8,160 nt of DNA from assembly GCA_027035985.1 (NCBI GenBank), contig JALVTI010000085.1, positions 1 through 8,160 of the forward strand, given 5' to 3'. The translations under genes were made by a program, and so were the position numbers. This DNA comes from Aquificales bacterium (lineage in GTDB: Bacteria > Aquificota > Aquificia > Aquificales > QOAS01). Under the pieces are notes generated by a model, which saw only the letters and a program-made list of their open reading frames with translations, did not search any database and had not been told where the DNA came from. Each line of letters starts with the position of its first letter. The stretch's first letter is position 1. This document shows positions 1 through 5,370 of this stretch, piece by piece.

Positions 1-13
1 AAAATAGGAATTA

Positions 14-1399
14 ATGTTTTATTCTGCAATGGGTAAAGTCTTGGAAAAAAAGACCCTTCGGAGGGATGAAATAAAGAAAACTAGGAAAGTTTTTATGAAA
101 ACCTTTGGCTGTCAGATGAACGTTAACGACAGCGAGAGGATAAAAGGCATTCTCAAAAATTTGGGATACGAGTTTACCAACGATTGGAAGGAAGCCGATT
201 TGATACTTTTAAACACCTGCACCGTTAGGGAGAAACCCGACCGCAAGGTTTTGGCGCATATAGGCGAATACAAAAAGGTTAAGGAGTTCAATCCGAACGC
301 GAAAATAGGCGTTTGCGGGTGTTTGGCTCAAAGAATGGGCGAGGAACTCGACCGCCGTGCCGGAGGCGTTATCGACATAATGTTTTCCTCCTACAACATC
401 CACCACCTGCCCCAACTGCTCGAAAAGGCTGAAAAGGGGGAAAAGGCTATAGAAATACTTCCCGAACCACCAAAGGACGAGTGGGAGATGTTCGAATACC
501 CCACAATCAGGGAAAACCCCTACTGGGCTTATATCACCATAATGAAAGGGTGCGACAAAGATTGCACCTACTGTATAGTTCCCCAAACGAGGGGCAAGGA
601 ACGTTCCAGACCCATTAGGAGTATCCTCCAGGAGATAAAAGACCTCGTTAAGGACGGGGTAAAAGAAATTCACCTGTTGGGGCAAAATGTTACTGCCTGG
701 GGTAAGGATTTCGAAAATCCAATACCATTTAGTTACCTGCTATACAAGATTGCCGAAATCGACGGGGTTGAGAGAATACGCTTCACGACCGGTTACCCGA
801 CCGACCTAACCGACGACGTTATAAAGGCTATGGGAGAAATTCCGCAAATCGCCGACGCGCTTCACCTACCCTTCCAAAGCGGGAGCAACCGCATTTTGAA
901 GTTGATGCACCGTTACTACACAAAGGAGGAGTACCTCGAAAAGGTCTACAAGCTAAAGGAAGTTAAACCGAATATAGCAATGTCGGCGGACGTTATCGTC
1001 GGATTTCCCGGAGAGACGGAGGAGGATTTCCTCGAAACGCTCGATGTGTTGGAAAAAGTGAGGTTTGAACAGCTCTTTTCCTTCAAATACTCCCCCAGAC
1101 CGGGAACGCCGGCGGCGGAATACCCCGACCAAGTTCCCGACGATGTTAAAACGGAAAGAATGCACCGTCTCCTTGAGGTTCAAAAGCGCATAATGAACGA
1201 GGAGGCTAAAAAATACGAGGGAAGGATAGTCTATCCCCTCTTTGAACGCTACAGCGACGGAAAGCTCATAGGCAGAAGCTCCGAAAACAAGTGGGTTGAG
1301 GTTAAAACCGACCGCAAAGACCTGCTAGGAAAAATTGTTCCTGTAAAGGTGAACAGGGCTTCCGTTTACGTCCTCTACGGGGATATCGTGGAAAGTTGA
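14..1399 (+). CDS. miaB: tRNA-2-methylthio-N6-dimethylallyladenosine synthase MiaB
   Basis: Radical-SAM methylthiotransferase. In the family it converts i6A37 (or the related A37 modification) of tRNAs reading UNN codons to ms2i6A, using two 4Fe-4S clusters. The N-terminal UPF0004 domain carries the three cluster cysteines C33 (in FGCQMN), C69 (NTCTVR) and C103 (GCLAQ). The radical-SAM CxxxCxxC is C180/C184/C187. Further family motifs are LGQNV (222-226), LPFQSGS (285-291), VIVGFPGET (327-335) and FSFKYSPRPGTPA (355-367), with a TRAM RNA-binding domain from about 398 to the end. FGCQMN and the TRAM domain favour MiaB over RimO or MtaB. At 461 aa it is slightly long. The start is uncertain: ATG 14 has a poorly spaced AGGA, ATG 29 follows a pyrimidine tract like other genes here, and ATG 95 has AGGA 8 nt upstream but would cut the first beta strand. 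Function is near certain; start is not. Confidence 0.95.
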   Translation: MFYSAMGKVLEKKTLRRDEIKKTRKVFMKTFGCQMNVNDSERIKGILKNLGYEFTNDWKEADLILLNTCTVREKPDRKVLAHIGEYKKVKEFNPNAKIGVCGCLAQRMGEELDRRAGGVIDIMFSSYNIHHLPQLLEKAEKGEKAIEILPEPPKDEWEMFEYPTIRENPYWAYITIMKGCDKDCTYCIVPQTRGKERSRPIRSILQEIKDLVKDGVKEIHLLGQNVTAWGKDFENPIPFSYLLYKIAEIDGVERIRFTTGYPTDLTDDVIKAMGEIPQIADALHLPFQSGSNRILKLMHRYYTKEEYLEKVYKLKEVKPNIAMSADVIVGFPGETEEDFLETLDVLEKVRFEQLFSFKYSPRPGTPAAEYPDQVPDDVKTERMHRLLEVQKRIMNEEAKKYEGRIVYPLFERYSDGKLIGRSSENKWVEVKTDRKDLLGKIVPVKVNRASVYVLYGDIVES

Positions 1400-1418
1400 G
1401 TTCCTCCTTTTGGATTTC

Positions 1419-1444
1419 CTCCCTTTAGAATCCTTTAAAGGGAG
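1419..1444 (+). terminator. Hairpin after miaB, possible terminator without U-tract
   Basis: A 9-bp perfect inverted repeat (CTCCCTTTA at 1419-1427, TAAAGGGAG at 1436-1444) with an 8-nt loop lies 20 nt after the miaB stop. It is followed at once by a small CGG...CCG hairpin (1445-1456) rather than by a run of T. It could end or stabilise the miaB transcript, but without a U-tract a classical intrinsic terminator is not shown. Confidence 0.4.
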
Positions 1445-1464
1445 CGGTTTCAGCCGTGGGGTGA

Positions 1465-1492
1465 TTTTCAACCCTATACCCGATGGTATAAT
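1465..1492 (+). promoter_or_regulatory. Promoter of rpsT (extended -10)
   Basis: The -10 hexamer TATAAT (1487-1492) matches consensus and is preceded by TGG (1484-1486), giving an extended -10 (TGnTATAAT). A 4/6 match to -35, TTTTCA, lies at 1465-1470 with a 16-bp spacer. The predicted transcription start is near 1499, giving a leader of about 34 nt before the rpsT start codon. Confidence 0.75.
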
Positions 1493-1516
1493 TAATTTTT
1501 TCGGTTAAAACCATAT

Positions 1517-1525
1517 AAGGGAGGT
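1517..1525 (+). promoter_or_regulatory. Shine-Dalgarno of rpsT, fixes the GTG start
   Basis: AAGGGAGGT at 1517-1525 is a near-perfect complement of the 16S rRNA 3' end, with the GGGAGG core 8 nt upstream of GTG 1533. It supports GTG over any later ATG and is one of only two strong Shine-Dalgarno sites in the window. Confidence 0.8.
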
Positions 1526-1532
1526 TGAGAAG

Positions 1533-1817
1533 GTGGCGAACACCAAGAGTGCAAAAAAGGCAGCAAGGCAGAACATAAAGAGGAGATTGAGGAATAGATA
1601 TCACCTCTCAAGGATGAAAACCTACATCAGGAAGTTCCGTAGAATGGTCGAAGAGGGTCGCCTCGAAGAGGCTAAGCAGTTTCTCCCCGAGGTTCAAAAA
1701 ATCATCATGCACACCTGGAGCAAGGGCGTTATAACCAAACAGGAAGCCTCCCGTAGGGTTTCCAGGGTTTACACCCTTTTGAATAAGGCGCTCCAAGCCC
1801 AAAAAGAGGAGGGTTAA
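1533..1817 (+). CDS. rpsT: 30S ribosomal protein S20
   Basis: A 94-aa, strongly basic, helical protein of the 30S body that binds 16S rRNA early in assembly. Its N-terminus (MANTKSAKKAARQ...RRLRNR) and the central helical stretch with K and R repeats are typical of S20, and the length is within the usual range of roughly 85-100 aa. Translation starts at GTG, supported by the strong Shine-Dalgarno 8 nt upstream. In Escherichia coli S20 starts with UUG and represses its own translation. The non-ATG start here is compatible with similar autocontrol, but that is inference. It has its own extended -10 promoter and a terminator-like hairpin over its stop codon, so it is probably transcribed as a single gene. 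Confidence 0.97.
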   Translation: MANTKSAKKAARQNIKRRLRNRYHLSRMKTYIRKFRRMVEEGRLEEAKQFLPEVQKIIMHTWSKGVITKQEASRRVSRVYTLLNKALQAQKEEG

Positions 1818-1835
1818 TTTTCCCCTTGCCTTTTT
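1801..1835 (+). terminator. Terminator-like hairpin of rpsT
   Basis: AAAAAG (1801-1806) pairs with CTTTTT (1830-1835), and GAGGG (1809-1813) pairs with CCCTT (1823-1827, one G-U). A small internal loop separates the two helices, and the 9-nt apical loop follows the stop codon region. The T-run is part of the 3' arm, as in many A-tract/T-tract terminators. The 3' arm overlaps the -35 element of the tRNA-Ala promoter. Pairing was found by eye; stability was not computed. Confidence 0.45.
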
Positions 1836-1854
1836 CGGTATTTGGGTCTATAAT
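1826..1854 (+). promoter_or_regulatory. Promoter of tRNA-Ala
   Basis: TATAAT (1849-1854) with TTGCCT (1826-1831, 4/6 to TTGACA) at the ideal 17-bp spacing. The predicted start is near 1861, giving about 12 nt of 5' leader before the mature tRNA end. There is no TGn extension here. Confidence 0.75.
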
Positions 1855-1872
1855 TTACCCCTTAGGGTAGTC

Positions 1873-1944
1873 GGGGGCGTAGCTCAGTGGGAGAGCGCCT
1901 GCATGGCATGCAGGAGGTCGTGGGTTCGAATCCCACCGCCTCCA
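1873..1944 (+). tRNA. tRNA-Ala (anticodon GGC)
   Basis: A full cloverleaf can be drawn. The acceptor stem GGGGGCG/CGCCTCC contains the G3-U70 wobble that specifies alanine. The D-stem is GCTC/GAGC, the anticodon stem CCTGC/GCAGG, the anticodon GGC is at 1905-1907, and the T-arm is GTGGG-TTCGAAT-CCCAC. The discriminator is A (1944). The next bases are CTA, so the CCA end is not encoded and must be added after transcription. GGC reads GCC and GCU codons. aroD begins 29 nt downstream, so the two are probably co-transcribed. Confidence 0.97.
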
Positions 1945-1973
1945 CTACCTCCCTCCTAAAATAATTCCACCTT

Positions 1974-2654
1974 ATGGAGAAATCCCTCCTTATAGCGGTT
2001 TCCCTCAACGACGAGAATTTCCGCGAAAACTTTCAAAAGGCTAAAAATCTCGGCGCCGATGCGATTGAATACCGCATAGACGGTTTCAAAAACAGAGACC
2101 TAATCCACTGCGAGGAGGTTATAAATTTCGGTTCCTCCTTTGGGTTGAAAGGTATACTCACCGTCCGCGCAAAGTGGGAGGGTGGCATAGAAGAAGTCCC
2201 CAACAGGTTGGAATACTTTTACAAACTTACCCCTTTGGTGGACTTTGTGGATATAGAACTCCGCGCGGAGGAGTTTGAAAAGGATGAAGTCCGCCGTGTG
2301 GTGAGGAATAGCGGTAAAAAACTCATATTGTCCTATCACGAATTTGAGAAAACCCCTTGCGAGGAGGATATCGAAGAAATCTTCCGAAAAATGGTCGAAG
2401 AGGGGGCGGATATCGCAAAGGTTGCCTTTAAGGCAAACAGCTATGAAGATGTGGCACGCCTGCTGTGCGTAGCCGCGCGGCAACCCATCCCGACGGTCGC
2501 CATAGCTATGGGGGATAAGGGAAAAATTTCCCGCGTAGCGGGGTTTGTATTCAATTCGGTGATAACCTACTGCGCCCTGGAAAAGGCTTTCGCTCCGGGT
2601 CAACTTACGGTTGCGGAGATGGTGGAGCTACGGAAGAAGTTTTACGGGGTTTAA
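1974..2654 (+). CDS. aroD: 3-dehydroquinate dehydratase, type I
   Basis: Catalyses the third step of the shikimate pathway, 3-dehydroquinate to 3-dehydroshikimate, by the Schiff-base (type I) mechanism. The 226-aa TIM-barrel has the catalytic His (H122 in SYHEF) and the Schiff-base Lys (K149 in ADIAKVA). Substrate-binding residues are E32/R34 (IEYRID), R187 (GKISRVAG) and Q210 (APGQL). The length fits the short single-domain form seen in thermophiles and archaea, with no fused shikimate dehydrogenase. No Shine-Dalgarno precedes ATG 1974; the upstream bases are AT-rich (TAAAATAAT) then TTCCACCTT. The gene follows tRNA-Ala after 29 nt and ends before a terminator-like hairpin, so a tRNA-aroD transcript is likely, possibly with an additional start close to the ATG. 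Confidence 0.95.
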   Translation: MEKSLLIAVSLNDENFRENFQKAKNLGADAIEYRIDGFKNRDLIHCEEVINFGSSFGLKGILTVRAKWEGGIEEVPNRLEYFYKLTPLVDFVDIELRAEEFEKDEVRRVVRNSGKKLILSYHEFEKTPCEEDIEEIFRKMVEEGADIAKVAFKANSYEDVARLLCVAARQPIPTVAIAMGDKGKISRVAGFVFNSVITYCALEKAFAPGQLTVAEMVELRKKFYGV

Positions 2655-2664
2655 CTTTTCTCCT

Positions 2665-2709
2665 ACAGGGGGTTTATATGTTTTACAGCAGTCCCGCCTG
2701 TGTTTTTTT
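2665..2709 (+). terminator. Intrinsic terminator candidate after aroD
   Basis: ACAGGGGG (2665-2672) pairs with CCC-G-CCTGT (2693-2701) as an 8-bp stem with one bulged G (2696) and a long 20-nt loop. After one G (2702) comes a run of seven T (2703-2709). The T-run is the best in the window. The long loop lowers confidence. Confidence 0.55.
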
Positions 2710-2731
2710 CACTTTAAACTAATCCCCTGCG

Positions 2732-3607
2732 ATGTCGGTTGAGATAATTCTCGCCCCCCACGCCGGTTTCTGTTTTGGTGTAGAAAGGGCTATTGAGCTG
2801 GCGGAGGAGGCGGCTAAATATACAAAAGAGGGAAAAAAGGTTTACACCTTTGGACCCCTCATCCACAACCCCCAGGAGATAGGAAGGCTTAAAAACCTCG
2901 GTATCAACGTTTTGGAGAGCGAGGAGTGGCTCGACGACAGCACCGTTTTGATACTGCGTTCCCACGGTATTCCGCCCCAAAAGGAGCGGGAGCTAAAGGC
3001 TAAGGGGGTGAAAATCATCGACGCGACCTGTCCCTACGTTAAGGCGGTTCACGGGGCGGCTCAACAGCTCGTGAGAGAAGGTTATTTCGTCGTTTTGGTG
3101 GGCGAGAAGAATCACCCCGAGGTTATCGGCACGTGGGGGTATCTCCAAGACGTAAACGGTGAGGGAATTATCGTAGAAAGGATAGAAGATTTGAAACCCG
3201 CCCTTAGCAAGACAAAGGTAGGGGTGATAGCCCAAACCACCCAAAACGAGCAGTTTTTCAAAGAGGTCGTCGGAGAGCTTGCCGTTTGGGTTAACGAGCT
3301 GAAGGTTATAAACACAATTTGCAACGCCACATCGGTAAGGCAGGAAGAGGTTAGGGAACTGGCTCCCAAAGTGGACGTGATGATAATTATCGGTGGGAAG
3401 AATAGCGGCAACACCACCCGCCTTTACAGGATAGCCAAATCGCTAAATCCCAACAGCCACCACATAGAAACCGAAGAGGAACTCAAGGAGGAGTGGTTTG
3501 AAAACGCAAAAAGGGTCGGCGTATCCGCCGGGGCATCCACCCCCAAGTGGATTATAGAGAGGGTGGTTAACCGCATTAGGGAGATAACCGAAGGTGTGAA
3601 AACCTAA
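2732..3607 (+). CDS. ispH: 4-hydroxy-3-methylbut-2-enyl diphosphate reductase IspH
   Basis: Last enzyme of the MEP (non-mevalonate) isoprenoid pathway. It reduces HMBPP to IPP and DMAPP with a 4Fe-4S cluster. The three cluster cysteines are C14 (AGFCFGVERA), C100 (DATCPYV) and C197 (TICNAT). Substrate-pocket residues are H45 (LIHNP), H78 (RSHGIP), H128 and E130 (NHPEV), T169 (QTTQN), S225/N227 (NSGNT) and S269 (GAST). At 291 aa it is a single-domain IspH without the S1 domains fused in some bacteria. No Shine-Dalgarno precedes ATG 2732; the preceding bases are ACTAAT then CCCCTGCG. It starts 22 nt after the T-run of the preceding terminator candidate, so any promoter of its own must lie very close to the start codon. 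Its product DMAPP is the prenyl donor MiaA uses to make the tRNA substrate of MiaB. Confidence 0.97.
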   Translation: MSVEIILAPHAGFCFGVERAIELAEEAAKYTKEGKKVYTFGPLIHNPQEIGRLKNLGINVLESEEWLDDSTVLILRSHGIPPQKERELKAKGVKIIDATCPYVKAVHGAAQQLVREGYFVVLVGEKNHPEVIGTWGYLQDVNGEGIIVERIEDLKPALSKTKVGVIAQTTQNEQFFKEVVGELAVWVNELKVINTICNATSVRQEEVRELAPKVDVMIIIGGKNSGNTTRLYRIAKSLNPNSHHIETEEELKEEWFENAKRVGVSAGASTPKWIIERVVNRIREITEGVKT

Positions 3608-3618
3608 AACTTGATATT

Positions 3619-3646
3619 AAAAATCGGTTAACCTTTTCCGTTTTTT
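3619..3646 (+). terminator. Weak terminator candidate after ispH
   Basis: AAAAA-T-CGG (3619-3627) can pair with CCG-T-TTTTT (3638-3646) with one T-T mismatch and a 10-nt loop, ending in six T. The helix is AU-rich and weak. It overlaps the -35 element of the tRNA-Val promoter, the same arrangement as between rpsT and tRNA-Ala. Confidence 0.3.
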
Positions 3647-3656
3647 GTGCTATATT
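3628..3656 (+). promoter_or_regulatory. Promoter of tRNA-Val (extended -10)
   Basis: TATATT (3651-3656, 5/6) preceded by TGC (3648-3650) forms an extended -10. TTAACC (3628-3633, 4/6) is a -35 at 17-bp spacing. The predicted start is near 3663, leaving about 54 nt before the mature tRNA, much longer than the leader of tRNA-Ala. Confidence 0.65.
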
Positions 3657-3662
3657 TCTTGA

Positions 3663-3716
3663 TTTGGAACGTCGGGGTTCCTTGGTAAGGCGGGCGCTCC
3701 GGGAAGCCTGCGCTGA
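3663..3716 (+). other. Long 5' leader of tRNA-Val with a copy of the acceptor 5' strand
   Basis: This stretch lies between the predicted transcription start and the mature tRNA. It contains a 5-bp hairpin (GGAAC 3666-3670, GTTCC 3677-3681) and an 8-nt direct copy, AAGGCGGG (3687-3694), of the sequence at the tRNA 5' end (3716-3723). The upstream copy could pair with the acceptor 3' strand in place of the true one. No ORF and no known RNA family is recognised. Confidence 0.4.
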
Positions 3717-3792
3717 AGGCGGGTAGCTCAGTTGGGAGAGCGCTGGCCTTACAAGCCGGAGGTCACGGGTTCGAGTCCCGTCCCGCCTACCA
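3717..3792 (+). tRNA. tRNA-Val (anticodon TAC)
   Basis: The cloverleaf is complete. Acceptor AGGCGGG/CCCGCCT, D-stem GCTC/GAGC, anticodon stem CTGGC/GCCGG (one T-G), anticodon TAC at 3750-3752, and T-arm ACGGG-TTCGAGT-CCCGT. The discriminator is A (3789), followed by an encoded CCA (3790-3792). With a modified U34 it would read GUA and GUG and probably other Val codons. It is the only one of the three tRNAs here whose CCA is encoded. Confidence 0.97.
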
Positions 3793-3801
3793 TGTTATAA
3801 T
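3793..3801 (+). promoter_or_regulatory. Extended -10 promoter of tRNA-Asp, abutting the tRNA-Val CCA
   Basis: TGTTATAAT (3793-3801) is a perfect extended -10 (TGn plus TATAAT) beginning on the base after the encoded CCA of tRNA-Val. No convincing -35 is seen, since that region would fall in the T-arm of tRNA-Val, but extended -10 promoters can work without one. The predicted start is near 3808, about 10 nt before tRNA-Asp. The two tRNAs may also be read together from the Val promoter. Confidence 0.6.
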
Positions 3802-3817
3802 TAATTAAGGGAGGGTT

Positions 3818-3892
3818 GGAGCGGTAGTTCAGCCCGGTCAGAACGCCGGCCTGTCAAGCCGGAGGTCGCGGGTTCAAATCCCGTCCGCTCCG
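3818..3892 (+). tRNA. tRNA-Asp (anticodon GTC)
   Basis: Acceptor GGAGCGG/CCGCTCC, anticodon stem CCGGC/GCCGG, anticodon GTC at 3853-3855, T-arm GCGGG-TTCAAAT-CCCGT, and discriminator G73 (3892), which is typical of tRNA-Asp. The following bases are CCT, so only CC of the CCA is present in the DNA and the terminal A must be added. It ends 11 nt from the stop codon of holA on the other strand, with no U-tract terminator between them. Confidence 0.97.
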
Positions 3893-3903
3893 CCTCCCAC
3901 CCA

Positions 3904-4929
3904 TCAACCCAAAACCTCTATTAGAAACCTTCTAAAGCTATCCACCGCCGGGAGAAACCTCAGCTTAATATCGGTGTCGAGCTTGTAGAGAGACCTCAAG
4001 AGGTTTACAAGTTTTTTTTCGTCCCAAAGTTGGAGCCAATTCTTAAACTGTGCTACCTGAAAGGGGTAGTAAAGCCCTATCTCCCGCGCAAAGGTTTCCA
4101 ATTTTTCGCCATTTTTGACCCTTTCGTGGGAGAGGAGCAATTTATTTGCCGTCGAAAGGATTAATCCCTGGAGTTGCAACACCAAGGTGGTTTGCTCGTA
4201 GGAGGTGAGACCCTCCAAGAGGTGTCTAAAAACCTTTAGGGACTCCGAAAGGTCTCCCGCGAAAAAGACCCTCTGAAGGTCGAAGGGGGTATAACTCCTA
4301 CTGCCGAAGGTTAAAGCCTTTACCTCCTCGAGGGTTAATGTTTTCCTATCGGCGGCGTAAGTTATAAGCTTTTCGAGTTCGTTTTTTAGCATTACGAGGT
4401 CGGTAAAGTTTTCCAGCAGGTATTCTATCACCTCTTTTGGGACTTCGATACCCTCCTTTTGAAACTTCTTCCTTATCAGGGCGGCTATTTGATTTCGGTT
4501 TAAACTTTTCGCGGTGAAAACGGCTTTTGCCACCCCTTTAAGGGTTTTATAGGGTTCCCTATTCCAATCGGACTTTTTTAGGTCGAAGGTAATCGAAAAC
4601 ACCAAGAGGTTCGATATATCCCTTTGGAGCAACCTAACGAGTTTCTCCTTCTGCTTCTTCCTCAGTTTGGAGAGGAACTTTTCAGCCTGCCAGAGGACGT
4701 TTATAGCCCTTCCCCCTCCCGAAAAGAGGGTTCTTTCCCCCATTAGCTCCACGAGTTTGTCGAGGTCTACATCCTCCCCGTGGTAGAGGTTGTAATTACC
4801 CACCTCCTTTTTGAGTTTTTGGAGAAAAAACTTGTGGAGGTATTCCTCTGCTCCGTAAACTACGATGATACCCTTTTGGAGGTCGAGCTTCTTTTTCGAA
4901 AGTTGGGTTATAGGAATCTCCTCTACCAT
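3904..4929 (-). CDS. holA: DNA polymerase III subunit delta
   Basis: Delta subunit of the clamp loader, which opens the beta sliding clamp during replication. The 341-aa length is typical. The N-terminus has the family's YGxExYL-type motif (Y25-L31, YGAEEYL) and an AAA+ fold without Walker A, as expected for delta. TLF (67-69, followed by SGGGRA) matches the position of the clamp-binding Leu-Phe of E. coli delta. The central D-LVMLKNELEKL-TYA stretch and the C-terminal helical collar domain (about 215-341) also fit HolA. The start ATG has no Shine-Dalgarno; the bases before it are AATAATAAGACCTACCG. It diverges from the HIT gene across 28 bp and converges on tRNA-Asp. Family assignment rests on motif and whole-length resemblance and is strong. 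Confidence 0.9.
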   Translation of the reverse strand: MVEEIPITQLSKKKLDLQKGIIVVYGAEEYLHKFFLQKLKKEVGNYNLYHGEDVDLDKLVELMGERTLFSGGGRAINVLWQAEKFLSKLRKKQKEKLVRLLQRDISNLLVFSITFDLKKSDWNREPYKTLKGVAKAVFTAKSLNRNQIAALIRKKFQKEGIEVPKEVIEYLLENFTDLVMLKNELEKLITYAADRKTLTLEEVKALTFGSRSYTPFDLQRVFFAGDLSESLKVFRHLLEGLTSYEQTTLVLQLQGLILSTANKLLLSHERVKNGEKLETFAREIGLYYPFQVAQFKNWLQLWDEKKLVNLLRSLYKLDTDIKLRFLPAVDSFRRFLIEVLG

Positions 4930-4957
4930 CGGTAGGTCTTATTATTTAGTTTTCCCC
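4930..4957. promoter_or_regulatory. 28-bp divergent spacer, candidate bidirectional promoter
   Basis: The whole space between the start codons of holA (-) and the HIT gene (+) is 28 bp. It holds a near-symmetric AT core: TATTAT on + (4940-4945, 5/6 to TATAAT) and AATAAT on - (4946-4941, 5/6). Starts 7 nt downstream of each would give leaders of only about 5-6 nt. No clear -35 on either side. Both genes lack a Shine-Dalgarno. Promoters could instead lie inside the neighbouring coding sequences. Confidence 0.4.
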
Positions 4958-5362
4958 ATGGGGGAGAGGGATTGCCCTTTTTGCCAAATAGGGGAGGAAC
5001 AAATCCTCTTTAAAAACGACCTCTGCTTTGCGATATTCGACAAATACCCCGTTAGTAGGGGACACATTTTGATAATCCCCTTTAGGCATTTTGCCTCCTA
5101 CTTCGACGCCACAAGGGAGGAGAAGCTCGCCATTTTGGAGCTTATCGACCGCGCAAAGGAATTTCTCGATAGGGAGTTTAAACCGGACGGCTACAACATA
5201 GGCGTAAACGTGGGGAAGGCGGCGGGACAGACCATTATGCACCTCCACATACACGTAATTCCCCGCTACGCGGGGGACACCGAAGACCCAACGGGTGGGG
5301 TTAGAAACGTTATCCCCGAAAGGGGGAATTACAGAAGGTTTCTGCAAAAGGAGGGGAATTAA
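4958..5362 (+). CDS. HIT-family nucleotide hydrolase/transferase (Ap4A-hydrolase-like)
   Basis: A 134-aa histidine-triad protein. Family members hydrolyse or transfer nucleotidyl groups from substrates such as dinucleoside polyphosphates (Ap4A) or AMP conjugates; the substrate of this one cannot be read from sequence. The triad HLHIHVI is at 95-101, with H97 as the expected nucleophile. C6 and C9 (CPFC), with H44 and H95, form the zinc site of the Hint-like branch. The C-terminal DPTGGVRNVIPERGNY (110-125) is typical of bacterial HIT proteins annotated as Ap4A hydrolases. I chose ATG 4958 because the extra 31 residues from an upstream ATG at 4865 would be the antisense of holA and do not resemble HIT proteins. 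No Shine-Dalgarno; the start codon is centred in the palindrome CCCCATGGGG. It converges on obgE, sharing TTAA at the stops. Confidence 0.9.
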   Translation: MGERDCPFCQIGEEQILFKNDLCFAIFDKYPVSRGHILIIPFRHFASYFDATREEKLAILELIDRAKEFLDREFKPDGYNIGVNVGKAAGQTIMHLHIHVIPRYAGDTEDPTGGVRNVIPERGNYRRFLQKEGN

Positions 5363-5370
5363 TCCTTTTT
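5346..5370. terminator. Bidirectional terminator candidate between the HIT gene and obgE
   Basis: AAAAGGA (5346-5352) pairs perfectly with TCCTTTT (5363-5369), a 7-bp stem with a 10-nt loop containing both stop codons. On + the stem ends in TTTTT (5366-5370); on - it ends in TCCTTTT. The symmetry would serve both convergent genes. The helix is mostly A-T, which weakens the case in a thermophile. A competing stem, GAGGGG (5351-5356) with CCCCTC (5374-5379), is also possible. Confidence 0.45.

Noticed and set aside
209..685. Long antisense open frame within miaB (-)
   Set aside because: It lies wholly within a clear MiaB gene, has no recognisable motif and is explained by codon composition. 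The same holds for antisense frames under rpsT, aroD, ispH and obgE.
14..1399. RimO or MtaB instead of MiaB
   Set aside because: FGCQMN, LGQNV and the MiaB-type LPFQSGS/YSPRPGTPA pattern match MiaB best.
3663..3716. A second tRNA, T-box or known riboswitch in the tRNA-Val leader
   Set aside because: No cloverleaf, no T-box core and no known aptamer consensus could be drawn, only a small hairpin and a repeat.
4865..4957. N-terminal extension of the HIT protein to ATG 4865
   Set aside because: These 31 codons are antisense to the holA start region and do not resemble HIT proteins, whose N-terminus begins just before the CxxC.
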